DNA of 64,000 nucleotides from Heliocidaris erythrogramma (Eukaryota; Echinodermata; Echinoidea; Camarodonta; Echinometridae). The translations under genes and the position numbers were made by a program. Positions 36,468 to 45,170 of this stretch are shown here, piece after piece. The number at the start of each line of letters is the position of its first letter. Positions within the stretch are counted from its first letter, which is position 1. A model generated the notes under the pieces. The model was given only the letters and a program-made list of their open reading frames with translations. It had not been told where the DNA came from and made no database searches. Location: contig CM046869.1 in assembly GCA_025617745.1 (NCBI GenBank), positions 18,430,994-18,494,993 on the forward strand, read 5' to 3'.

Positions 36468-38248
36468 TACTGGAAATGTATGAATAATGAAATGACAAAG
36501 CATCAAAGCGCACTCGCCAGGTAGAGGTGAGAAAAAAAGATAAAAGGACCCTTTCTTCCGTCATATGTCATCGGTGCCCCAACAGCAATATTCAGTATGG
36601 TTAGTCCACAAAGCTGACAGGTAATGAGACCGATAATTTCGTTTTTATGGGTCTTCTGACAATTTCCGAGAGTTAACAGGACCAATGGCCCAAGAAAGTG
36701 ACAGCCCACGGGCCTTCAAGATCCGCTTTTATGAGGGTCTACACGACCGACAAGATCAGTTTTGTGGGCCTCCATCTTCTCTTTCGCTTTCTCGTCTTCC
36801 TCTCCGTCTCCAAGCACTTACATTATTTCTCCTTCTTGTTTCCACCTCATCACTCTGTTCATTTCAGTCTCTATCTCTCTTTCACACCCTCTCCCCCCCC
36901 CCCCCCCCCCCCCCCGTTTGTACCTCCTTTTTACACCTCTTGCTACCTTTATTTCCGTCATCTATTCTCCCTTACGTCATCTCGAAACAACTTTTCCGAC
37001 AATAATCTTGTATAATTATCTCCGAGCTAAGTGGGGGGGGGGGAGGAATTTAGAGTTCAACCATTCGAAGTTCGAAAGGATATTCCCCTGGAATAACACT
37101 ATTTTGACCTATGATTTGCTTTTCAAGAGGAGGGGGTGGTTCGTTCCCCTTGATCTTTTCAAACTAAAGTCCCAATGCTTGCTCATAAAGTTTCTTTCAA
37201 TGCTAATACCCACAACAAAGGTAAAGTATTGAAATGATCATGGAAAATTAAGTTAAGTTTAGTTCGTATATATTTATTTCTCTCAATTTTGAAAGCAAGG
37301 ATATGTACAATGCAATTTTTATCTTGTGTTCTAAAGTTATAAAAATACTGACTAAGATGAATTTTTGGACTGACTGGATATGAAGAAGCGATTTATTCAC
37401 ATTTACATTTACTTTATATCTTGTTTATTAACCAGGCAAACATGACATTAATGACATTACAATTTGAATTTTATGAATCGAACCATAAATAGACGAATTA
37501 AGAAAATGTGATGAAAGGCCTAGAAAACAAATTGTTAGGAATAATCAATTAATACGAAGGAGAATATCATAATCCTAATTAATATTATAAATATAAAATT
37601 CACTTAGACTTAGGAATGAATTTTATTTTCCATATGTATAAAAGGCAAACTATGAATATGTAACTTAAAAGCAACAAATTGACAGTATCATCAACACACA
37701 TTTCATACAGATTATGGCAATGAAATCAAAGGGAGAGTGAAAAGGACATTAAGTGTGTAAGAGGGAAAAGGAGAGTGAAAAGAGAGAGAGAGAGAGAGAG
37801 GAAGAAAGGAAGAAGGAATTGTAAAAAAAATAGTATCATTTCATTCAATAATCAATAACATGTTATGCAAAAAACAGAGATAAAATATTTGAATATGCCT
37901 GCAGAGGAAAAAAAAATGCAAGGAGGAATAAAGAGAATGGGAGTGAGGTTAGAAATTTTGAAAAGTAAAGAAGAAAGAAAGAAAAACAGAAAGAAAGAAA
38001 GTAAGAAGAGAAGTGTTATTGTCTTTTAAAGTGACATAGAAACATAAATTGTAAGAAAAATGAAAATGTGGTAAATACAAAGGGTAACTCTGCAGCATTA
38101 AAATATTTGTTAACTTCACGATCACGATAATACCCAGCTCCTCTATTTCTGAGAAAAAAAAGATAATGTTATTAATCTTCATTTGATAAGGTATTCATGA
38201 CTGCAGAATCAGCAATAATGACTCTAAGGAATGGAAATGGCATTTGAT
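36468..38248. other. Non-coding stretch
   Basis: A C23 run with flanking CT-rich DNA at 36780-36915, a possible minus-strand LINE tail at 37235-37290 (AAGTTAAGTTTAGTTCG), a GA repeat at 37784-37802, and AT-rich DNA. No gene seen. Confidence 0.5.
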
Positions 38249-38330
38249 CAGTGGCGTCGCCAGACCATTTTATATGGGATGGAAAAAAAAAAGGAACGAA
38301 TATTTGCGATTTGCTGACACGGCCCGAAAT
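38249..38330. mobile_element. hAT-like element left end
   Basis: CAGTGGCGTCGCCAGACCAT starts a truncated copy that runs into the AT microsatellite at 38328. Only the end is recognisable. Confidence 0.35.
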
Positions 38331-38390
38331 ATATATATATATATATATATAAAAAGAAAGTGTTCTGCGTCGGTTTAGGTAAAATACAAG

Positions 38391-38554
38391 TAGAAAAGAC
38401 AAATATAAATCAAAAAACCGTAGAGATGTCAATTATCCGATATTTCGGGCATCGCCCTTTGTCAAGGAATCATTTTTCCTTGACAAAGGGCTATGCCCGA
38501 AATATCGGATAATTGACATCTCTACGGTTTTTTGATTTATATTTGTCTTTTCTA
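38391..38554. repeat. Near-perfect 164-bp palindrome
   Basis: 78-bp arms (38391-38468 and 38477-38554) with an 8-nt centre. The arm text includes GGTTTTTTGATTTATATTTG and CCGATATTTCGGGCAT. A single difference (GGGCATCGCCC versus GGGCTATGCCC) was noticed. AT microsatellites flank it on both sides (38328-38350, 38556-38578). Confidence 0.9.
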
Positions 38555-38579
38555 TTTATATATATATATATATATATAA

Positions 38580-39705
38580 GAGCAACAATTGGCTCACACT
38601 CTTTAACATGGTGGGGTAGTGTACCCGTGCAATATTTGCTTTTTTGCTTTATAAATTACCCTGTTGATATGTTATACATTTATATACCCATAATAGTTTA
38701 ACACATATATAATAGAGACGGTATGGATCTAAGGCTAAATCCCGTAGTATATACGGCTGAATGCACTCAACCCCCACAACCAAGGAACGATATAATTATT
38801 TTATTTTATGTACCGACCACACGCAGATGCACTCATAGTAAGTTTACTAAATTTCTCTGTATATCTATCTCTGTTTATTGACTTTTCAACGTCGCTGTAT
38901 GGTCTAATTACACCTATGAATATGTATATATATTCTGGTTGTACTAGTTGTATCGCATTATATGTTCCCTTTATATATTTTTGGTTGTGTATATATAATA
39001 TATATATGCGTTCAATTATCTTAGTTATCCTTATTGTTGTTTCTGCCCTACTCATGTAGATCTGAAGAAGGGCTATTAAAGTGCCCGAAAGCTTATTAAA
39101 AGCGTGGTACCAACAGCTACGTCTGCAGGTGTACTCATTTTGTTGCCTCTATATATATATATATGTACACAGATATTATTGGGAATGAAAGGGGTCCGGT
39201 CCCTGCTTTCGATAGAACAATGTTTTTATTACAAAATGAGTGAATACAAAAGCTTGGATGAGGTAAAAATTAAATTAAACTTGGCAATCTAAACCCATAC
39301 CAAGGCAGGACAAATAAGGCTGTATCTATACGGTCTTATGCAATCTGGCTCGTAAGGGTTTAATTTCAATCCAGTTTAGTTGATTTGATTTGATAAGATT
39401 TATTTAACAATATTCAGCACTGCAGCTAAAAAATGATGTATAATGAATGTACAGTTTTAAATACAAACATAAAGGGGTGTAAATTGAGGATTTTACTTGT
39501 TAATGTGTGCTCTACACTGACTTCGTGGAACACTTCTTGGGAGGCTTCACGGCATAATAATTTACACTGATTAAAATCAAGGCATCCCCGATGTCCCATA
39601 TAAGACAAAGCATTTCTCGACGTAAATATATATGACCCCGCTAAGACACCTACCGACCCCTAAGATGGAATGTAGCGCATGGAAGAGTATGATGTTAATA
39701 TTACA
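38580..39705. other. AT-rich stretch with dinucleotide repeats and a LINE tail
   Basis: ATATAT runs near 38920, 38990 and 39150. A minus-strand LINE tail at 39376-39410 (GATTTGATTTGATAAGATTT ATTTAAC). AATAAA on the minus strand near 39216 could end the BCL10-like transcript. Confidence 0.4.
39062..39090 (+). ncRNA. Possible hammerhead-ribozyme-like core (remnant)
   Basis: CTGAAGA, then a GGGC/GCCC stem with a 9-nt loop, then GAAA: the order of the conserved hammerhead boxes (CUGANGA, stem II, GAAA). One extra A sits before stem II, and no stem I or cleavage triplet was convincingly found. Such motifs occur in Penelope-like and other retroelements (established knowledge). An (AT)n tract lies nearby. 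Low confidence. Confidence 0.25.
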
Positions 39706-39787
39706 CAGACAAACCTGTCTTTGTGGTCAACCTGTCTATACTTTTATAGTGGCAATTTTTTGTTTCCCTTGTTTGGCCTTTTGACTG
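39706..39787. mobile_element. pogo/Tigger-like MITE, short internally deleted copy
   Basis: CAGACAAACCTGTCTTTGTG at the left and GGCCTTTTGACTG TA at the right. 82 bp. It lies just downstream of the BCL10-like stop codon and may be part of the 3' UTR. Confidence 0.6.
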
Positions 39788-39886
39788 TACTATAGATCAG
39801 TGTTTGATAAAACCTCAAGTAGGATCGAACTTTTCAACGATGATCTGCCATACTTCGAAACAATGTTCAACATGGAATCTCCGTTG

Positions 39887-39966
39887 CTAGGGGGCGTGGC
39901 TCTGCAAACCATCTTGACTACTGATGTCAGAGCATTCTTCCGGATCACCATGCTCATCTTCTGGTA
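39887..39966 (-). CDS. BCL10-like gene, terminal exon with stop
   Basis: 80 bp. The acceptor is CCTTATCGGATTGTGATTTCAG. The first two bases complete a TTA codon with the T left by the previous exon. It encodes PEDEHGDPEECSDISSQDGL QSHAP and then TAG. The acidic, Ser-containing end continues the character of the preceding exon. The intron before it is about 3 kb and contains a LINE fragment and MITEs. Confidence 0.72.
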
Positions 39967-42900
39967 CTGAAATCACAATCCGATAAGGAGAAAAATATTA
40001 GTATGCTAGATTCATTCAAAACAATATTCTTTTTAGTATTCATGTACATACACACTGACTATTGATACAGAGAGTTTGTCTTTGTTATCTATTTGGGAAT
40101 TTTCATAAGGAAACTACAGGTTACTTCTTTTCTTTTCTTTTTTTTTCTTTTGCATTGTATTACACTCGAAATACTGTTTGGATATCGTATTAGAACAAAA
40201 CAGACAACAACCAAATTTTTTGTGTGTGCCCGAGGAGGTAAAAAGTACCAACTTGTAGCAATTAATAACTGGTGTTGAACATCAAGAAAACACAGGAAAT
40301 GGTGATCGATTTCCGTAGGAGTTCCAGAACTGACAGTACTCATATACCCTTATGTATTAATGGGGAAGCTGTAACTCAAGTGTCTGAATACAAATACCTT
40401 GGTACAATCATTGATAACAGGCTTGATTGGGTCAAAAATACCACTAGAATCCAGTGTAAAGGAAATCAGCGCATGTTTCTCCTGAGAAAACTTAAGTCAT
40501 TTCATGTGAGGTGTCAAACTTTAAGCTTGTTTTACCAGAGCATCATTGAATCTGTCATTTCTTTTTGTTGCTTGGCATGGTTCCACAGCCTCACTGCTGT
40601 GAACAGGGGGAAACTGAATAGGATAGTTTAAAATGCAAGTAAGGTTGTGGGGGTCCCTGTTAAGCATCTTGAGGAGATTGCAGAAAGGGCTATTTTAGCC
40701 AAACTCGAAGTAATTATTAAAGACCCATCTCATCCTCTTCACACTGAAATCACGTTAAACAGGTCTGGAAGAATCAGATTGCCCCGTATGAGGACAAATA
40801 GATTCAGACAATCTTTCCTACCAAGTGCAATGATAGCATACAATAGGAAGTTCGTTAGGTAATCCAACATTCTTGCCTTTACATGTATGGCTACTATGTA
40901 CTTTGTTTTTATTCCTGCAATATAATATGCCTTGTATGTACACCGGTTGAATATTACAAATCCCACATTCTTGCCTTTACATGTATTGCTAAATGTACTT
41001 TGTTTATTCTATGTCTGCTTTAACACCGGCTGGATATCACAGTGTACAATGCTACTCTTTGTCTCAGGATAGGGAGATGCACTGTTCATGTACGTACCCT
41101 TCTTCTTCTTCTGCTTCATCCTCTTTCTTTCTTTCTCTTCTTTTTCTTCCTCTCCTTCTTCTTCTCTTCTCATTTTCCTCCATCCTAGGCTCTGCCTTTC
41201 TTCTTTTCTCTCTCCCTGCTCTCTTAGGTACATGTACATGTAATCTCGTTTTCTGCCTTTACAGGTAGCTATTAAACATACGATATTATGCAAGTTAATA
41301 TTTTACACATACTTTATTTTTGAATATTGGAGTATACATTGCCACACCTGTTTTAGAGTTAGGGGAAGTACTGGTTGTCTATTTTACATATGTATGTACC
41401 CTTTTTCGTTCTTCCTTTTTTCTTTTTCCTCCTTTTCTCTCTCTCTTTCTCTTTCCTTTCTTTTCCAGCTTTTCTCTGTTTTCCTGTATTTTCCTTTCTT
41501 TTGTTGTTTCTGCATGGTTCTCTGCAAGACGTGGACCTCTTGCTTGTACTCTATTTTCTTTTGTATACGGTTTATGTAGTTTTATCATGGAATAATGAGG
41601 TATTATATTGTCATGTATTTTTATTCTCAATATGTTAATATATTTTTGATACATGTGCATTAATATGTTTTTCTGTATTCATTCTTATCTATCACGTGCA
41701 ATTTTCTGATATGTATTTTTATGCTTGAAATTTGGAAATCGAACTGTAACCCAATTTTTATGCTTGTTGCATGACAATAAATGAATCATTGAATTGAATC
41801 ATTGAATTAAGGTGATCAACTTCGGTAAAAAGTATAATTGGTGCGCCGTCATTGATAGTAATATCACGAGGTATCAATATTGCTCATATAGGACATGCGT
41901 CAGTGACTGGAGCGGCACATGGGACTGCGTCAGCGGCTGACGACATGTGAGAGTGACATCGAACAAAAAGTTGATGCAAAATGAAGAGTTCAAATGTTGC
42001 GTTGAATTACGGGTGGGTTACTGACGCAAGCACTAACTGCCTTTAAAGGTTAGATTAGCGTTGGCAATCATGTAAATTAAAATGACATCTCTGTGCAACG
42101 GGCATAATAATATCGTACAAAATGTGAATGCAAAATGAAAAGTGTAAAGAATTCTTTTCATACCTGGAGTATGACAATTGCCTGTACAGGCTCGATTAGC
42201 GCAGGTACTGACGCAATCAAAATGGGGTAACCTCGCTAGTTAAAAAGAACCACTATTCATAAGGACAACTTATTCATAAGGACCGCTATCCATAACGCGT
42301 GACTAAATGAATAGTGGTTTTGTATGAATAGCGGTCCTTCTAAATAGTGAGCAAACCATAGACAAATTACCTCGCTATTCATAAGGACCTCCATTCATAA
42401 GGACCACTATTCATAACTATTCGTAAGCATTGGCGGATCCAGGGGGGGGGGGGCACTTCCGGCCCATGCCCCCCTTTTGAAAGAAAAGTATGTATTTTGA
42501 CCATAGAGGATCCGCCCTTTTGTCGATTGTGCCCCCCATTTTAGAATCAAGACCTTTTTTTTTTTTGCTTGTCAAAGAATTATGGAGGGAAACTGGACCC
42601 CCATAACCCCACCCTCCCACTGAGCGAATTTTTGAGGTCTGGCAAAAGAAAAAAAAAATTTTTGTCGCCCCCCCCCCCCCCCCCCCCACACTGAGCGACT
42701 TTTCGAGAAGCTGGAAAGACCAAAAAAATACGGGTCTACCTTTTCCAAAAGTTGACAAAGTTGCATTTGTGTGCCCCCCCCCTTATACTAAATCCTGGAT
42801 CCGCCCCTGTTCATAAGGACAGCTATTCATAACGCGTTTTAAATGAATAGCAGTTTTCTACGAATAGCGGTCCTTATGAATATCGAGCGGACCCCATCAA

Positions 42901-44693
42901 AATGATGCCTCATGTACAAATGGCATTACTCACAATGTAACCCTTCGGCCTCACGAAGTCGCCTGATATCAATCGGAGGGAATACGGCTTCGTTCCCGTT
43001 CATGACACTTGTATTGTCGCTGGAGGATAATGAGCTGAATCGATCGGACAACCGTCGTTCGTCGTTACACACTGCGTCGTCGTCGATATCAAAGTTGTCA
43101 CGATTGCTGACATGGTTGTGATCACCCAGTGGAGGAAGAAGATCTACGCATTGACATTTTAAAAGAGGTAGAATCTGGTTTCATATACCTACCAAACAAT
43201 TATGCAAAGATAAATCAATTAATTGAAAATGCCAAGAAAGTAATTGAAAATAAAAGTACAAATATGACAATAATTTTACTTAACCCGTTCCATGCCACCA
43301 GATTTTTGAGCAATTGTCAAAAATCAACTTTCAATGAGTTTTTTTCTTGAGCAATAGCCTTGTGAACCAACATCTGAAATGTGAGAACATTACAATGACC
43401 TGTAATCTGAAAATGGATTTCCTTCGGTAATAAAATAGGCTATTTAAATTCAGCTTGAGTTCATTCTACGAAAGCCTTTGTCATGCTTTAATCGAAAATG
43501 TTAATATAGTAACTGAAAAGAGAAATAATGGCGAACTATGGTTTCATTTAAACGTATCAGAGATACTTGGATATACAGAAATATATCCCTCCAAGCCTAT
43601 CCCACATCTGCTTGTTTCATGCAAAAATGATTTAAGAAGGTATTTTTTAGTTATTTCATTAACAATTAGATTCAAAACAAAACAATGCTACAATGTTTTA
43701 CTCTGCCTCTGGACTTTTGTCCAGAGGCAGAGTAAAACAGTAAACTGAAGATTTGGGATTTTTTTGCCCGTATTTTTCCCCCGTCTGACAATCCAATCAA
43801 CTTGCACTGACAGGGTCAGTTCATCATGGTATAAAGTGGGCTGTTGTAACTGACAAGTATCGTCCAGGCAGACATAAACCGCAGGGCGGACCTGATCTGC
43901 TGTCACACGGGTTGCTGCAGCATCAAAATTCTCGGACTGAATTTTAGTCCCAAATCTCCCCGGGTGTGTTCAGATAATTTTTGAAAATGTCGATAGTGAA
44001 AGCACCTACCTTCAATTCTAAATGACTGTAATGCGTCGGCAAGTGTACTGAAGACAAATTGCTCTACTCTATTTTTTTCCAGGGATTCTATAAAAGCAGA
44101 TACTGGGTCTGGACCTCCCTCAAGTAGCACGTCGACAAAACTGTGAGAAAAAAAGTAATTCAGAAAGGGGTTATCTGATACCGGTATGTGAAAAGGCACT
44201 TCTGGCAACATCACATTTAATCTTCATGGTCTTATTTATGCCCTTTCTACCCTTACATTATTCCTTTACAGTTATCCTTGTACACAGAAAGCACATCCAG
44301 GATCCTGAAAGGGGCAGGGGGTGGTGGAAATTTGTTTGCTGACAGTAATTTCCCAGCAACGTGATTTCGGGAATCGGCCTCCAAAGGTCTCCAAAGGTCC
44401 CGAAAGGGAAGTTGCACAGTGTTGTTTCTCCTATCTTCTCCTGTCTTTTCTGTCTTTCATGTCTTTTTTTTCTCAAGGGGGTGGGCCGCTTTTCCCCCCT
44501 TCCTAATATTGACCTATGCTTGTATGTATTGTTTCTTCATATATACTCACCAACTTACTTTCGCCGCTGTGGTCACTTTATTCTCAATGAGTTCCACTGT
44601 GGTTTTGTCAAACCAACCCTTACTTCTAAGGTACGCATAGTGCCGGCTAGGATCGAGATGCTTGCACAGGAACAGGCGATTCGATTCAAGAAC
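39887..44693 (-). CDS. BCL10-like CARD adaptor, four coding exons (first exon missing)
   Basis: Minus-strand exons 44551-44693, 44010-44140, 42934-43143 and 39887-39966 join in phase (2+1, 1+2, 1+2) into 187 codons plus a TAG stop. The first two encode a complete caspase-recruitment domain: NRLFLCKHLDPSRHYAYLRS, WFDKTTVELIENKVTTAAK, VDVLLEGGPDPVSAFIESLE, RVEQFVFSTLADALQSFR. The best family match from memory is BCL10 (LRVYLCEKI, RHFDHLRAKK, TEEI, KLLDYL, FLIQKITDEVLKLR), including the LR pair equivalent to human L41/R42, important for CARD filaments. After the CARD comes a Ser/Asp/Asn-rich low-complexity tail (RLSDRFSSLSSSDNTS), like the Ser/Thr-rich BCL10 C terminus. BCL10 polymerises on CARD-coiled-coil proteins and recruits the paracaspase MALT1 to activate NF-kB. 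Human BCL10 is 233 residues; this product would be about 200-215 with a short first exon. It could instead be another small CARD protein. Confidence 0.8.
40255..41812 (+). mobile_element. 5'-truncated non-LTR retrotransposon (3' part)
   Basis: The 40272-40631 and 40647-40862 frames encode the end of a LINE ORF2: LNIKKTQEMVIDFRRS, YKYLGTIIDNRLDW, SLFYQSIIESVISF, then KDPSHPLH and FRQSFLPSAM. This is the C-terminal thumb/tail pattern of L2/CR1/Rex1-like elements. A stop at about 40629-40631 and probable 5' frame loss make it a pseudogene. The 3' UTR (about 40863-41790) is T/CT-rich and includes a roughly 100-bp direct duplication (ATTCTTGCCTTTACATGTAT at 40870 and 40970). It ends in a tandem TGAATCATTGAAT tail. 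It lies antisense inside the last intron of the BCL10-like gene. Confidence 0.75.
40272..40862 (+). pseudogene. LINE ORF2 C-terminal fragment
   Basis: Two frame-compatible blocks separated by an in-frame TAA-type stop encode the region after the polymerase core of a non-LTR reverse transcriptase. The catalytic FADD box and everything upstream are absent. The motif DPSHPLH near the C terminus is typical of fish and invertebrate L2/Rex-like elements. Non-functional. Confidence 0.75.
42228..42351. mobile_element. Palindromic MITE built of TATTCATAAGGACC units
   Basis: ACCTCGCTAGTTAAAAAG at the left and CTAAATAGTGAGCAAACC at the right frame ACTATTCATAAGGAC and GAATAGCGGTCCTTC units, with ATAACGCGTGACTAAATGAA at the centre. 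It can fold on itself. Confidence 0.65.
42367..42896. mobile_element. Second TATTCATAAGGACC MITE, split by the hAT-like insertion
   Basis: The left half starts CCTCGCTATTCATAAGGACC; the right half ends GGTCCTTATGAATATCGAGC. Without 42428-42809 the two halves make a palindromic element like that at 42228, including the centre ATAACGCGTTTTAAATGAAT. Confidence 0.65.
42428..42809. mobile_element. hAT-like MITE with 8-bp target duplication
   Basis: Ends CATTGGCGGATCCAGGGGGG and AAATCCTGGATCCGCCCCTG. Flanks TTCGTAAG (42420-42427) and TTCATAAG (42810-42817) are an 8-bp duplication with one change, as expected for hAT. Internal text GCTTGTCAAAGAATTATGGA is shared with 35850-35870. Confidence 0.8.
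42934..43143 (-). CDS. BCL10-like gene, exon encoding the Ser/Asp-rich tail
   Basis: 210 bp. The acceptor is CTACCTCTTTT...TGCGTAG; the donor is a consensus GTGAGT (minus strand of 42928-42933). It completes a GAT codon, then encodes LLPPLGDHNHVSNRDNFDID, DDAVCNDERRLSDRFSSLSS, SDNTSVMNGNEAVFPPIDIR and RLREAEGLH. The region is polar and probably disordered, with Ser clusters that could be phosphorylated. CpG-rich codon use sets it apart from the AT-rich introns. The alternative upstream acceptor (CCAG) gives a stop and is rejected. Confidence 0.75.
43144..44009 (-). other. Intron of the BCL10-like gene
   Basis: An 866-bp intron from donor GTAGGT to acceptor TGCGTAG. Plus-strand open frames at 43129-43350 and 43455-43748 have no recognisable similarity and are probably chance. 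It carries a perfect 46-nt hairpin at 43694-43739. Confidence 0.65.
43694..43739. repeat. Perfect short hairpin
   Basis: TGTTTTACTCTGCCTCTGGAC and its exact reverse complement flank a TTTT loop: a 21-bp stem without mismatch inside a BCL10-like intron. The loop is too short for a typical animal pre-miRNA. A snap-back duplication or tiny MITE is more likely. Confidence 0.85.
44010..44140 (-). CDS. BCL10-like gene, exon encoding CARD helices 4-6
   Basis: 131 bp. The acceptor is TACTTTTTTTCTCACAG and the donor is GTAGGT. It encodes FVDVLLEGGPDPVSAFIESL, EKNRVEQFVFSTLADALQSF and RIE, ending with one base of a split codon. It aligns with human BCL10 from GKLLDYL to KITDEVLKLR. The phases fit both neighbouring exons. 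Confidence 0.82.
44551..44693 (-). CDS. BCL10-like gene, exon encoding CARD helices 1-4
   Basis: 143 bp. The acceptor on the minus strand is TTTCTCCATCCCTGCAG, followed by GTT in phase 0; the donor is GTGAGT (minus strand of 44545-44550). It encodes VLESNRLFLCKHLDPSRHYA, YLRSKGWFDKTTVELIENK and VTTAAKVSC (last codon split). A GTAAGT 11 bases earlier is a competing donor, but it gives phase 0 and puts a stop in the next exon, so the later GTGAGT is chosen. As I recall, human BCL10 exon 1 ends just before ALENLRVYLC, the equivalent position and phase. Confidence 0.82.
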
Positions 44694-45161
44694 CTGCAGG
44701 GATGGAGAAATTCAAATTTGTTTAAACAATCTCTGGAAGCATTGACCTTCTATTTCTTCTCCTGAAGGTAAGCTACAATAGATTCAGTATGTTGGTAAAT
44801 ATTATCTAGTATATTCAATTATTGAGTATATACAATTGGTAATGATACTGTGACACATGTATGCATGCACTGGCGACAATTGCATTGCGGTCAACACACT
44901 AACCGCATTCCTTATTTCGACCAATGAGTTATCACAGAAGTTGCTTCAATCCTGGACCAAGCTTTATATCTATCCCAACCCAAACGCTAAACCTAACCTA
45001 CATGTAAAACCCAGTCGTAACCTTCACTTACCCTGTGTCTTTGACAATACAATGCTCAGAGCAACTGTTGCAGGAGCATGTACTGTGAATGTCAGGTCTC
45101 TTTAGTAATAAATCGTTTTGTAAAGAATATGCACACAACAGGGAGGTGGAAGAGCTCCCTG
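44694..45161. other. Upstream intron or flank of the BCL10-like gene
   Basis: On the minus strand this precedes the CARD exon, so it should be intron. A GTAAGT donor at about 45023-45028 (minus) lacks an open, phase-0 coding exon in front of it, so no first exon is called. Confidence 0.4.
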
Positions 45162-45170
45162 CAGACAACA

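Larger units (their letters stand above)
39967..42933 (-). other. Last intron of the BCL10-like gene
   Basis: It contains, on the plus strand, a 5'-truncated LINE (about 40255-41812), a TTCATAAGG-type inverted-repeat MITE (42228-42351) and part of a second one interrupted by a hAT-like MITE (42428-42809). No extra coding exon was found on the minus strand, and the flanking phases already match. Confidence 0.65.

Noticed and set aside
36762..37232. 156-residue open frame
   Set aside because: It runs through the C23 homopolymer and CT-rich sequence; composition artefact.
42912..43121. Plus-strand open frame opposite the BCL10-like tail exon
   Set aside because: Antisense shadow of the minus-strand exon 42934-43143.
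43694..43739. microRNA precursor
   Set aside because: The four-base loop and 46-nt length do not fit Drosha/Dicer substrates.
43129..43748. Plus-strand frames in the BCL10-like intron
   Set aside because: No family similarity, weak boundaries, and the minus-strand gene explains the locus.
45010..45110. First exon of the BCL10-like gene at the GTAAGT near 45023 (minus)
   Set aside because: The phase-0 frame before that donor has a stop and no start codon within a plausible distance.
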